A DNA stretch of 35,685 nucleotides from Minisyncoccota bacterium (GTDB lineage Bacteria > Patescibacteriota > Minisyncoccia > Minisyncoccales > PWPS01). Positions 1-7,693 of the stretch are shown piece by piece. Positions within the stretch are counted from its first letter, which is position 1. Each line of letters begins with the position of its first letter. The stretch is from assembly GCA_021734685.1 (NCBI GenBank), contig JAIPIL010000003.1, positions 1 through 35,685 of the forward strand. Direction: 5' to 3'. The notes under the pieces are model-generated. The model searched no databases. It worked only from the letters and a program-made list of their open reading frames with translations, and was not told where the DNA came from. The translations under genes were made by a program, and so were the position numbers.

Positions 1-89
1 AAATTATGCGATACATTGTTTGTATTATTTTTTATTGCCACTATACTATCATTAAAAATTATAGCTACTTTTGATGTTAGATTATTCAT
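1..89 (-). CDS. 5' end of an unidentified gene, cut by the window edge
   Basis: An open frame begins at an ATG (complement of 87-89) and runs without a stop to the left edge, giving 29 codons that start MNNLTSKVAIIFNDSIVAI. It lies 29 bases downstream of the nucleotidyltransferase stop on the same strand, so it would be the next gene of that accessory operon. There is no clear Shine-Dalgarno sequence. The fragment is too short for me to recognise a family; a chance open frame in AT-rich DNA cannot be excluded. Confidence 0.4.
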   Translation of the reverse strand, partial: MNNLTSKVAIIFNDSIVAIKNNTNNVSHN

Positions 90-118
90 AAGAAATACAT
101 TTCTTATCTACTCATTGA

Positions 119-1222
119 TTATTTATAATTTTTTATAATATCGTATGAAAATAGTCTATCTATCAAACCACTTTTATCTTTCATTTTAATTTCAGAATTG
201 TACTGATCAAAAATTACTGTCATAACATCATTATTTATATAATTATATTTCTGATAAAGTATATCAACGTTCTTTATTGTTAATATGTCTGGAAAAACTT
301 TAATAACATAATTTAGAGCAAAAAATACATGTCTATCAAAACCATATCTAACAGAATCATTAAATATTTTTTCAGGGTTGATTTCTTTAAAATATGCTTG
401 GATAAATACATATATATCAACAAATTTATATAAATCCAGGACCTTTCTTTTTTTAATAAGATCTATCAATGCTGAGTCTTTGTAAAAGTGGCTACATAAG
501 TGAATAAATAAATGTTCTTTTTTGAGCGAATAGATCGAGAAATTATTATCAACAGGAATAAGAACTCTCTCATCCAAAAAATAATCCACTGCTTCGTCGG
601 GGCTATCTGGTTTCCAGTTTAATGAAAAATTAACATCAATATCAATGGTTTTAATATTTTTTTCATTTACAATTTTGACAAAAGGTGCCATCTCTCCTCT
701 AGTATTTATAGACTGTGCAATTGTATCCTGATTAAACTCATCAATAACACCATTCTTGTAATTATATTTGCCTTGCAAAAAACCTAGCTCATGCAAAGCT
801 TTTTTTACACTTTGGATTGACTTTTTTGACACTAAAATATCAATATCATTAAAAGCCCTAGTGCCTGTCGGATAAATAATGTGCGATAAAATTGATCCCT
901 TTAAGAAAACGTGTTCTATATTTGCTTTACGCAACACTGAAAAGATGCTTTTAATGTACTTTTTTTGCAGTTCTGTCCTTATGCTTTGTGACTGGTGAAT
1001 CATATATATTGTAAAAAATACAGGAAAATCAAGCTTTCGTAAATTGATTGCGTTTATATTTTCATATGCAAGACCGGCAACTCGGTGATAACACAAATAT
1101 CCCAAGATTTCAATCCAATTTAAATCCTTATTCTCAAGTACTGCAAGTAACTTATCTTTTTCCCTTTTTTTATTGCCAAACTTTATTATTTCTAATACAG
1201 CATCATATTCTTTTTTTATCAT
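119..1222 (-). CDS. Nucleotidyltransferase family protein (PF14907-like)
   Basis: This 367-residue protein resembles the uncharacterised nucleotidyltransferase family PF14907 (NTP_transf_5). The diagnostic part is at about residues 104-135: an FLKGS turn, then a basic segment ending in RAFNDIDILV, which supplies the paired acidic residues of a polymerase-beta-type metal site. The rest is helical, with further LKKEHLFIHLCSHFYKD-type family features near residue 240. Family members are often found with peptide-modification or cell-surface polysaccharide genes, but their substrates are not established. The gene follows the aldo/keto reductase by 40 bases on the same strand. It is richer in A+T than the housekeeping genes further right. 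Family assignment is fairly secure; the substrate is unknown. Confidence 0.75.
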   Translation of the reverse strand: MIKKEYDAVLEIIKFGNKKREKDKLLAVLENKDLNWIEILGYLCYHRVAGLAYENINAINLRKLDFPVFFTIYMIHQSQSIRTELQKKYIKSIFSVLRKANIEHVFLKGSILSHIIYPTGTRAFNDIDILVSKKSIQSVKKALHELGFLQGKYNYKNGVIDEFNQDTIAQSINTRGEMAPFVKIVNEKNIKTIDIDVNFSLNWKPDSPDEAVDYFLDERVLIPVDNNFSIYSLKKEHLFIHLCSHFYKDSALIDLIKKRKVLDLYKFVDIYVFIQAYFKEINPEKIFNDSVRYGFDRHVFFALNYVIKVFPDILTIKNVDILYQKYNYINNDVMTVIFDQYNSEIKMKDKSGLIDRLFSYDIIKNYK

Positions 1223-1262
1223 AAATTATTCCATAAGTTAAATAATCAAAACAAAGATTTCG

Positions 1263-2153
1263 TTATGATAACTCAAAGTAATTATCAACAGTGCACCCTA
1301 ATTCTTTTTGTACTGGAAATTCTTTGTTTAGTCTCTTCCAGTCTCTATTAGAGAGTTTAAATTTATTGACATCTAAAATTTCATCGATATGTTTCTTATT
1401 AGAACTTTTAAAGACAATGGAAACCCCGTCTTGTTGTAAAAGCCATTTAGCTGCAATTTGTGTGTTTGTTTTATTATATTTTGTAGCCATTTCATCCAAT
1501 ATTTTATATGTTCCTGTGCGATAATAAGAATCTACAACTCCAGGATATGAAAGTAGGATAGGTCTCCATGCAATAAAATGAATTCCATTCCTTTTGCAAT
1601 AATAGATAATACCTTTTCTTTGAGACTCACGACAAACAAGGTTATATTGATTTTGAATTGCATATAAAGGACTGTTTAGTAACTGAGAATACTTTTTTAT
1701 TATATCAATTCCTACATTACTCAATCCTACATTTTTAATAAGACCCATGTCAAGAAGTTTATTTAAGGCGCCCACTGTTTCCTCAATAGGAACAATGAGA
1801 CTTTGCTTATGAATATAATATAAATCAATATACGGGGTATCTAATCTTTTTATAGATTCCTTACAAGAATTAATCACATTGTCATAAAAGAGATTATATT
1901 CACGAACCTTAGTAGCTATAAAGCATTTATCTCTAGAGATATGTTTTATTGCTTCTCCAATCAGTAATTCAGATTTTCCACCTGCATAGCTTTCCGAAGT
2001 ATCTATGTGCGAAATACCTTTATTAATTGCATATCTAATAGCATCAATATCTTTTTGATCATTATTGTTTGGATTCGGAGTTATTTCTCCTCCCATACGC
2101 CATGTTCCTAAACAAACTTTTAAATAAGAATATCCATTATTAATCGAATTCAT
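1263..2153 (-). CDS. Aldo/keto reductase
   Basis: A 296-residue TIM-barrel oxidoreductase that should use NAD(P)H to reduce an aldehyde or ketone. The catalytic tetrad is visible as Asp51 and Tyr56 (in HIDTSESYAGG), Lys82 (FIATKV) and His115 (YYIHKQS). The N-terminal GTWRMGG and the later GLSNVG and QNQYNL segments are also typical. Length is normal for the family. The ATG start at 2153 gives a standard N terminus. It sits in the accessory run between the TrpD-like gene and the nucleotidyltransferase, so it may act on a sugar or small-metabolite intermediate made there. That role is inference; the sequence does not reveal the substrate. Confidence 0.93.
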   Translation of the reverse strand: MNSINNGYSYLKVCLGTWRMGGEITPNPNNNDQKDIDAIRYAINKGISHIDTSESYAGGKSELLIGEAIKHISRDKCFIATKVREYNLFYDNVINSCKESIKRLDTPYIDLYYIHKQSLIVPIEETVGALNKLLDMGLIKNVGLSNVGIDIIKKYSQLLNSPLYAIQNQYNLVCRESQRKGIIYYCKRNGIHFIAWRPILLSYPGVVDSYYRTGTYKILDEMATKYNKTNTQIAAKWLLQQDGVSIVFKSSNKKHIDEILDVNKFKLSNRDWKRLNKEFPVQKELGCTVDNYFELS

Positions 2154-2259
2154 AAATTTAATAATCTCTATAAATAATTTATCTTACATTATGCCACAAT
2201 TACATAATAATACTTGTGGTGCAATACTGCAAAAATAAACTTTTCATTTCTTTTATATA

Positions 2260-3612
2260 TTAAATATTTATTAAGTTATTAAATCTCTCGATATCTCCCT
2301 CGGAATAGACAACTAATTCTTCAAGAACCTTAATGCCAGCACCATCATTAATAGTTTCTAACGCTAACTTTGATCCTCTTTTTAGGTCATTAATTACTTC
2401 TAATCCAAAGAGATTCAAGGCAACCTCCATCGCCACTGCTTGTTTGAGCTCTTTATTCCCACGACCAATTAAAATTTTAATAAATTCATTAAAATTTTCC
2501 CTTTGGTTCTGAGCAGTCTCTATGTGTTTAAATGGTCTGAAGTCAAACCCAAAATCTTTCGGAGCGATTTCTTTGACAGTTATTCTGTTCTTAATAATTT
2601 GAGTAATTTCGGTGTTGGCTGCTATGGAAATTTGATCAATAATCGGCGTACCATATAAATCTTTTCCCTGCAACACAAGAATATTTTTGTTAGGATACAA
2701 TTTACTCAAAATACCCAAACATAATCTTGTTGATCCTCTTGTCAGGCCATAATTAATTAAATCAACATTAACCGGATTTACTATAGCTGCTCCACCGACT
2801 AGCCCAGCAAATACTTGAACATCGTGCAAACAACCATCGTATACATAATTTAATCGGGGAACGATAGTATTGATATCGAATATTCCAAGTTTTGTTATAA
2901 GTGAAACCTCGGCCATCTTATCAATTGGTAAATTTAGGTTTACTCCAACAAGTTCGAATATATCACCCGACCCAGTTATACTAGAAGTCGCCCTAGATAC
3001 AGTTTTTTCTACTACAATATTTTCTCCAATCTTTTTACCAACTGCCGCTGTAATAATAGCAGCCATCGAACTAATATTTAATAATTTGATTTCTTTTTTA
3101 CCACTACCAGCTAAACTAATTAATTTTGCCTTGTTTTTATCAAGATTTATTTTCTGTTGGATGCTAAAATTATCTAAGCTAAGGGCTGATGTAATTATTG
3201 CTATTCCATATTCAACTGCTCTGTCAAAATTTTCAGGACTATTCATAAATGACCATAATGAACCATAAAAGCACCCCATTAAAATATCTCGATATTTTTT
3301 ATCGTTATCAGAAATTTTAAGTATATTTAAAAACACGCCCCCTACTTTTTCAGGAGGAGGCGACACATTTCCTTGTAAAAAAGAAAGGCATTTCAGGAAA
3401 TTTTCATCTGTTTTTAATTTTTCAAGACTACTATCTGAAAATCTATTGAATTTTGAAAAGTAGTAAAGAGCTAAAATCCCTTGATATACATTCAAATCAT
3501 GGTCAGAACTATTAACCAAATTTAATACATTAAGAATTTCTGATTCTCTAAAATCATTGCCATCTATTATGTGTTCTGTAAATTTTATGATTTTATTTAT
3601 CTGCTTTTCCAT
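2260..3612 (-). CDS. TrpD-like glycosyltransferase family 3 protein (anthranilate phosphoribosyltransferase homologue)
   Basis: This 450-residue protein aligns by eye with anthranilate phosphoribosyltransferase (TrpD) and thymidine-phosphorylase-fold enzymes. At residues 169-217 there is a glycine loop (GSGKKEIKLLNISSMAA), then EKTVSRATSSITGSGDIFE, matching the PRPP-binding GTGGD...NIST...KHGNRS...SGSADVLE pattern of TrpD. The C-terminal 60 residues also match (GRGNKELKQAVAMEVALNLFG and a helix ending in AGIKVLEELV). It differs from true TrpD: the loop lacks GGD, the Asn of the KHGNRS region is replaced, and there are about 90 extra N-terminal residues (typical TrpD is about 340). No other trp biosynthesis gene is visible. 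It probably transfers or cleaves a phosphoribosyl or glycosyl group on another substrate; that is inference. Confidence 0.65.
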   Translation of the reverse strand: MEKQINKIIKFTEHIIDGNDFRESEILNVLNLVNSSDHDLNVYQGILALYYFSKFNRFSDSSLEKLKTDENFLKCLSFLQGNVSPPPEKVGGVFLNILKISDNDKKYRDILMGCFYGSLWSFMNSPENFDRAVEYGIAIITSALSLDNFSIQQKINLDKNKAKLISLAGSGKKEIKLLNISSMAAIITAAVGKKIGENIVVEKTVSRATSSITGSGDIFELVGVNLNLPIDKMAEVSLITKLGIFDINTIVPRLNYVYDGCLHDVQVFAGLVGGAAIVNPVNVDLINYGLTRGSTRLCLGILSKLYPNKNILVLQGKDLYGTPIIDQISIAANTEITQIIKNRITVKEIAPKDFGFDFRPFKHIETAQNQRENFNEFIKILIGRGNKELKQAVAMEVALNLFGLEVINDLKRGSKLALETINDGAGIKVLEELVVYSEGDIERFNNLINI

Positions 3613-3697
3613 AATCGCCTACCTCAAAGCCTTAAATAATTTCTATAACATTGAGCAGTCAAACTCTCTCTAGTGCTTTAATAATTAAGGGATATTT

Positions 3698-3828
3698 TTA
3701 ATTCTTAGATGTTTCTTCTATTACTTTTCTTACCCCTTCTGCCCTTTTAAAGAACCACAAAAATGACCAATGTGCAACTTCCCCGTTGGTCTATCCCCAG
3801 TAAGAATTCTTTTTTTATTACTGCTCAT
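3698..3828 (-). pseudogene. trpS: trpS remnant (tryptophanyl-tRNA synthetase with large internal deletion)
   Basis: Reading leftward from the ATG at 3828, the first 28 codons give [17 protein letters not shown] followed by CGSLK. This is the unmistakable N terminus of TrpRS with its class I HIGH motif (LHIGH). The frame then stops at 3730. Shifted by one base, the sequence continues as [16 protein letters not shown] with a stop at 3698, which resembles the usual TrpRS C-terminal helix (GAEKARKVAEETL...). The simplest reading is a deletion of nearly the whole gene (TrpRS is normally about 330 residues), leaving the two ends joined out of frame. The promoter upstream looks intact. The N-terminal identity is strong; the C-terminal match is moderate. 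Confidence 0.72.
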
Positions 3829-3837
3829 ATAGTTTAG

Positions 3838-3866
3838 ATTATAATTTATATCAACCAAAAAAACAA
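3838..3866 (-). promoter_or_regulatory. Promoter for the trpS remnant and possibly the TrpD-like gene
   Basis: On the minus strand TTGTTT (3866-3861), a 17-base spacer and a perfect TATAAT (3843-3838) end 9 bases before the ATG of the trpS remnant. Transcription would begin almost at the start codon, so the message would be nearly leaderless. No terminator is visible between the remnant and the TrpD-like gene at 3612, so this promoter may now drive the accessory block. Confidence 0.6.
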
Positions 3867-3871
3867 CAAAC

Positions 3872-3904
3872 CCCCCATGTCCAACCCCGGGTTGGACATG
3901 GGGG
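3872..3904. terminator. Strong hairpin between divergent promoters
   Basis: A perfect 14-bp stem (3872-3885 with 3891-3904) closes a 5-base loop. It lies between the two outward-facing promoters, so it does not end any gene seen here. A T-rich run follows on both strands (TTTGTTGTTTTTTT on minus; a T tract about 10 bases away on plus). It may insulate the promoters, end antisense transcripts, or bind a regulator. Confidence 0.6.
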
Positions 3905-3932
3905 TTGCAAAATTATTTTTTTTAATTATAAT
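3905..3932 (+). promoter_or_regulatory. Promoter of the glyS T-box leader
   Basis: TTGCAA (3905-3910), a 16-base spacer and a perfect TATAAT (3927-3932). Transcription would begin near 3939, just before the first paired stem of the T-box leader. The -35 box starts immediately after the strong hairpin at 3872-3904. Confidence 0.7.
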
Positions 3933-3938
3933 TATTTT

Positions 3939-4142
3939 TATCGGGTTTAACTGAGGGAGATTGGCGCCCCTCTTGATATCAGGAGACTCCTGTAGATCAA
4001 AGTTAAACAAATTAAGGTGGCTTAAAAGAGGTTTAACTCTCTTTAAGCAAACTAGATGGAACCGCGGGTAGAAAACTCGTTCTAGTGATTAAAAGGTTTA
4101 ATCATTGGAGCGAGTTTTTTTATTAATTAATAATTTAAAGAT
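3939..4142 (+). promoter_or_regulatory. T-box riboswitch controlling glyS (tRNA-Gly sensing leader)
   Basis: The leader holds the core T-box TGGAACCGCGGG at 4057-4068. The antiterminator forms by pairing CTAGA (4052-4056) with TCTAG (4081-4085) around it. TCTAG is also inside the 5' arm of the terminator, so the two folds exclude each other. Upstream is stem III (4020-4026 with 4042-4048, extended by AGAG/CTCT). Stem I is only about 64 nt: an 8-bp base (3945-3952 with 4001-4008) enclosing two hairpins. One has a 10-base loop carrying GGC, a glycine codon (3963-3965). Known T-boxes turn transcription on when uncharged cognate tRNA binds; here that would raise GlyRS under glycine shortage. The specifier position is my inference. 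Confidence 0.88.
4074..4121 (+). terminator. T-box intrinsic terminator before glyS
   Basis: Arms 4074-4090 and 4100-4116 pair over 17 positions including three G-U pairs, with a 9-base loop and a run of T ending at 4121. Its 5' arm contains the TCTAG needed by the antiterminator, giving the on/off switch. The glyS start codon is 21 bases beyond the T run. Confidence 0.85.
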
Positions 4143-5537
4143 ATGGAGAAAAAAACTTTAGAAGAAGTAGTATCATTTTGTAAAAGAAGAGGTTTCATTT
4201 TTCAATCATCCGACATATATGGAGGATTTGCTGCTATCTATGACTATGGTCATTACGGAACCCTTTTGAAAAATAACATCCGTGATGCTTGGTGGAAAAG
4301 CATGGTTCAAGAAAGAGATGATGTTTATGCTCTTGATAGTGCTATTTTTATGCACCCTAAAACATGGGAGGCATCTGGACACTTGGCTGGATTTGATGAT
4401 CCCCAAGTTGACTGTAAAAAATGTAAACAAAGAATGAGAGCTGACCATATTCTTGAAGAATTTGGAATAGAGGCCGATAAAGCTCCGATGGAGTTCATAA
4501 ACGAAAAGATAGATGAACTAAAAAAAGAAGGAAAAGTTAAGTGTGTGAACTGTGGATCAACTGATCTAACTGAAGCAAAAAGATTTTCTTTAATGGTAAA
4601 GTCAAACATCGGTTCCCCAGTAGATGTCCTTTCCGAAGAGAATGTTGTTTATCTTCGCCCAGAAACTTGTGGAGGAATATACTTAGAGTATAAAAATATG
4701 ATGAACTCTGTTCACCCAAAACTTCCTTTCGGGATTGCTCAAATTGGAAAAGCTTTCCGCAACGAGATCGTTGCAAGACAGTTTATCTTTAGAACCAGAG
4801 AGTTTGAACAGATGGAGATGCAGTACTTCCTTCACCCTGACCAGATGAAAGAAAAATACGACTTCTGGCACGAGCTTCGTTGGAGTTGGTATCTAGAGTA
4901 TGGAATTCCAGAAGAAAAAATGAACTGGCACAAACACGATGTGATGGCTCATTACGCAACAGAAGCCTATGACATAGAGTTCAACTTTGATTCTCTTGGT
5001 GGGTTTAAAGAGGTAGAAGGAATTCATGCTAGAGGAGATTGGGATCTCTCACAACACTCTAAACACTCTGGAGTTGATCTAAGCTACACTGATGATCAAA
5101 CAAAAGAGAAGTTTATTCCACACATTATGGAAACCTCTGTTGGATTAAACCGTCTTGTTTTAATGTTTATTGATAACGGATATACAAAAGAAAATGTTGA
5201 TGGAGAGGAAAGATTGGTGTTGAAAATAGACAAAAGATTATCTCCAATAAAGGTTGCCATCTTCCCACTTATGAAGAATAAGCCAGAGATAATGGAGCAA
5301 GCAAAAAAAATCCACGAATCTCTTAAGAGAAAGTGGATGTGTGAATTTGATACCAGCGGAAGTATCGGAAAAAGATACCGAAGACAAGATGAGATCGGAA
5401 CTCCTTACTGTGTTACTGTTGACTTTGACTCCTTGTCAGATAAGTCAGTAACTGTAAGAGATAGAGACACGATGAAACAAGAGAGAGTTAAGATAGAAGA
5501 TCTTGAAAGTTATCTTTCTGAGAAACTGTCCCTATAA
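4143..5537 (+). CDS. glyS: Glycyl-tRNA synthetase, single-chain alpha2 type
   Basis: A class II synthetase (464 residues) that attaches glycine to tRNA-Gly. The N terminus contains the RRGFIFQSSDIYGG and YDYGHYGTLLKNNI segments of motif 1. Motif 2 is the FRNEIVARQFIFRTREFEQ region, and motif 3 ends in GLNRLVLMFIDNGY. Cys91, Cys94, Cys134 and Cys137 look like a zinc knuckle in the insertion. The C-terminal anticodon-binding domain begins with SPIKVAIFPLMKNK. Its length matches the homodimeric form, not the alpha2beta2 GlyQ/GlyS form. It is expressed from its own T-box leader. It converges on valS: the two stop codons are adjacent at 5532-5537, with no room for a terminator. Confidence 0.97.
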   Translation: MEKKTLEEVVSFCKRRGFIFQSSDIYGGFAAIYDYGHYGTLLKNNIRDAWWKSMVQERDDVYALDSAIFMHPKTWEASGHLAGFDDPQVDCKKCKQRMRADHILEEFGIEADKAPMEFINEKIDELKKEGKVKCVNCGSTDLTEAKRFSLMVKSNIGSPVDVLSEENVVYLRPETCGGIYLEYKNMMNSVHPKLPFGIAQIGKAFRNEIVARQFIFRTREFEQMEMQYFLHPDQMKEKYDFWHELRWSWYLEYGIPEEKMNWHKHDVMAHYATEAYDIEFNFDSLGGFKEVEGIHARGDWDLSQHSKHSGVDLSYTDDQTKEKFIPHIMETSVGLNRLVLMFIDNGYTKENVDGEERLVLKIDKRLSPIKVAIFPLMKNKPEIMEQAKKIHESLKRKWMCEFDTSGSIGKRYRRQDEIGTPYCVTVDFDSLSDKSVTVRDRDTMKQERVKIEDLESYLSEKLSL

Positions 5538-7688
5538 TACTGGCCACTCTTCTATCATCAGTGTTTCCTTTTTGTCTGAAAAAGGAAATCGTTGATATAT
5601 CTCCTCGGTAACATAAGGCATAAAAGGATGCATCACCTTTAAGGACTCAAGCAGGATTCTTCTAAGAAGATCCTGTCTTGTTTTCTTTCTGCTCTCATCA
5701 TCAAGCACGCTTTTTGAATCCTCCAACACTTTATCAGCAAAAGTATGCCAAATATAATGATAAATAGTTTCCGCAGAAAGAGAAAACTTAAACTCTTCTA
5801 AGTTTTTTGTTGTTTCTTTGGCTGCCTCTACAAATTCACTATATATCGCCTTGTCCTCATCACTCCAATCTTTCTCAGTAACGCTGTTATCATAATCTTC
5901 AGTTCTCATCATTATGAATCGTGATATATTCCAAATCTTGTTTGCAAAGTTGCGATATCCGCGAATCTTATCCTCAGAAAGTTTAATATCGTTCCCCGGA
6001 GCAGAACCGATTACAAGAGAGAGACGAGTTGCATCTGCGCCATACTCATCAACCATATCAAGTGGATCTATTGTGTTTCCCAAAGACTTGCTCATCTTTT
6101 TTCCTTTTCCATCACGAACCATTCCGTGGAGATAAACATTTTTGAAAGGAATCTCGCCAAGGTTATAGGTTGTCATCAAGATCATTCGAGCCACCCAGAA
6201 GAACAAGATATCATATCCCGTCTCTAAAACATCAGTTGGGTGATACTTCTTTAAATCTTCTGTTTCTTTTGGCCAACCCAAAGTGGAAAAAGTCCAAAGT
6301 CCTGAAGAAAACCAAGTATCTAAAGTGTCCGGATCCTGTTCCCATCCTTCTTCTTGTGGTGGATTGATATCACAGTAAGTTTCACCCTCTTTATACCAAA
6401 CTGGAATCTGATGACCATACCATATCTGCCTACTAATACACCAGTTGTGAAGATTATCTATCCACTGGTAATATATCTTATTAAATCTATCCGGAAATAT
6501 TTTCACCTCCCCTGTTTCAACTACTTTCTGCATAAGTTCCTTTAATGAAACCTCATCTCCTGTTTTAAATCCCTTTATCTTTGAAAAAGAAAGGTTAAAT
6601 TTTTTATTAACATCAACAAACCACTGTTTTTTTATCTGTGGTTCTATTACTCCTCCTCCCCTACTATTTAGAGCAACTCGGTGAGTGTAATTTTCTTCAA
6701 CTTTAACAACCAATCCTTTTTCGCGAAGTTTTTCAACAACAAGCGCTCTTGCCTTTTTAATCTTTAATCCTTCAAATTCTTTTGCGATTGGAAGCATCTT
6801 TCCATCAAATCCAATAATTTGTTCTTTTTCTAAATTGTGTCTTTCTGCAATCTCAAAATCAGTGTTATCATGCCAAGGAGTGATTGTCATTACTCCTGTT
6901 CCAAACTCAGGATCAATAACATCATCCTTGATTACTGTTGCAATTACTTCTCCATTAATCCACTCCACAGTTATTTTTTGACCGTGTTCATATTTTTTAT
7001 AGCGCCTGTCATCGGGATGCATTACAACATATTTATCCCCAAGCTTTGTTTCTGGGCGAGAAGTTGCTATTACAAAAGGACCAAACTGAAGATAATAAAA
7101 AGATGTTTTTTCTTCTTTATACTCTATCTCATCGTCTGAAACAGTGGTCTGCATAAAAGGATCCCAGTTAACAATTCGTGCTCCTTGATAAATAAGTCCA
7201 TCGTCATACATTCTTTTAAAAGCAGTTCTAACTGCTAAGCTTCTCTCTTCATCAAGAGTAAACGCCTCTCTACTCCAATCCAAAGAAGCTCCCATTTTTT
7301 TAACTTGATTTATTATTGTATCGTGATTATCTTTTGCAAACTGATGAACTCTCTCTAAAAAAAGATCACGACCAAGATCGTGCCTCGTCTTTCCTTCTTT
7401 TTCGTATATTATTTTTTCAGTCTTGTTTGCAGTTGCAATCGCTGCATGATCAGTTCCAGGAAGCCAAAGCGTTTTCTTTCCTCTCATTCGGTTAAAACGA
7501 ACTAAAGCATCTTGATACGCAAGCATTGCCGCATGCCCCATGTGTAGTTTTCCTGTAACATTTGGTGGAGGCAGTACAACTGTATATGACTCCCCTTCCG
7601 GAAGATTGTCTGGATTAAAGTATCCGCTATCTTCCCAAAGTTTATAATTTTTTTCTTCGCAAAGTTCGTGATTATATTTTTTTTCCAT
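5532..7688 (-). CDS. valS: Valyl-tRNA synthetase, lacking the C-terminal arm
   Basis: A class I synthetase charging tRNA-Val. I start it at the ATG at 7688 (MEKKYNHELCEEKNYKLWE, 718 residues), because the frame upstream of it lies inside idi. Visible features are the HIGH-type motif (PPPNVTGKLHMGHA), the CP1 editing domain (FVIATSRPETKLGD and GTGVMTITPWHDNTDFE), the CISRQIWYGHQIPVW region and KMSKS (GKKMSKSLGN). The protein ends right after the anticodon-binding helices (MPYVTEEIYQRF...EEWPVL). Typical ValRS has about 880-950 residues with a C-terminal coiled coil that contacts tRNA; that arm is absent. The editing site has TITPWHD where most have KITPAHD. It is the last gene of the trmD-to-valS series, 5 bases after idi. 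Confidence 0.96.
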   Translation of the reverse strand: MEKKYNHELCEEKNYKLWEDSGYFNPDNLPEGESYTVVLPPPNVTGKLHMGHAAMLAYQDALVRFNRMRGKKTLWLPGTDHAAIATANKTEKIIYEKEGKTRHDLGRDLFLERVHQFAKDNHDTIINQVKKMGASLDWSREAFTLDEERSLAVRTAFKRMYDDGLIYQGARIVNWDPFMQTTVSDDEIEYKEEKTSFYYLQFGPFVIATSRPETKLGDKYVVMHPDDRRYKKYEHGQKITVEWINGEVIATVIKDDVIDPEFGTGVMTITPWHDNTDFEIAERHNLEKEQIIGFDGKMLPIAKEFEGLKIKKARALVVEKLREKGLVVKVEENYTHRVALNSRGGGVIEPQIKKQWFVDVNKKFNLSFSKIKGFKTGDEVSLKELMQKVVETGEVKIFPDRFNKIYYQWIDNLHNWCISRQIWYGHQIPVWYKEGETYCDINPPQEEGWEQDPDTLDTWFSSGLWTFSTLGWPKETEDLKKYHPTDVLETGYDILFFWVARMILMTTYNLGEIPFKNVYLHGMVRDGKGKKMSKSLGNTIDPLDMVDEYGADATRLSLVIGSAPGNDIKLSEDKIRGYRNFANKIWNISRFIMMRTEDYDNSVTEKDWSDEDKAIYSEFVEAAKETTKNLEEFKFSLSAETIYHYIWHTFADKVLEDSKSVLDDESRKKTRQDLLRRILLESLKVMHPFMPYVTEEIYQRFPFSDKKETLMIEEWPVL

Positions 7689-7693
7689 AACAA

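Noticed and set aside
2870-3268. 132-codon plus-strand frame
   Set aside because: Wholly antisense to the TrpD-like gene and without recognisable domains or a ribosome binding site.
3698-3828. Tryptophan leader peptide and attenuator
   Set aside because: The shifted frame has two Trp codons before the TrpD-like gene, but the frame beginning with ATG contains none and is clearly homologous to TrpRS, so a broken trpS explains it better.
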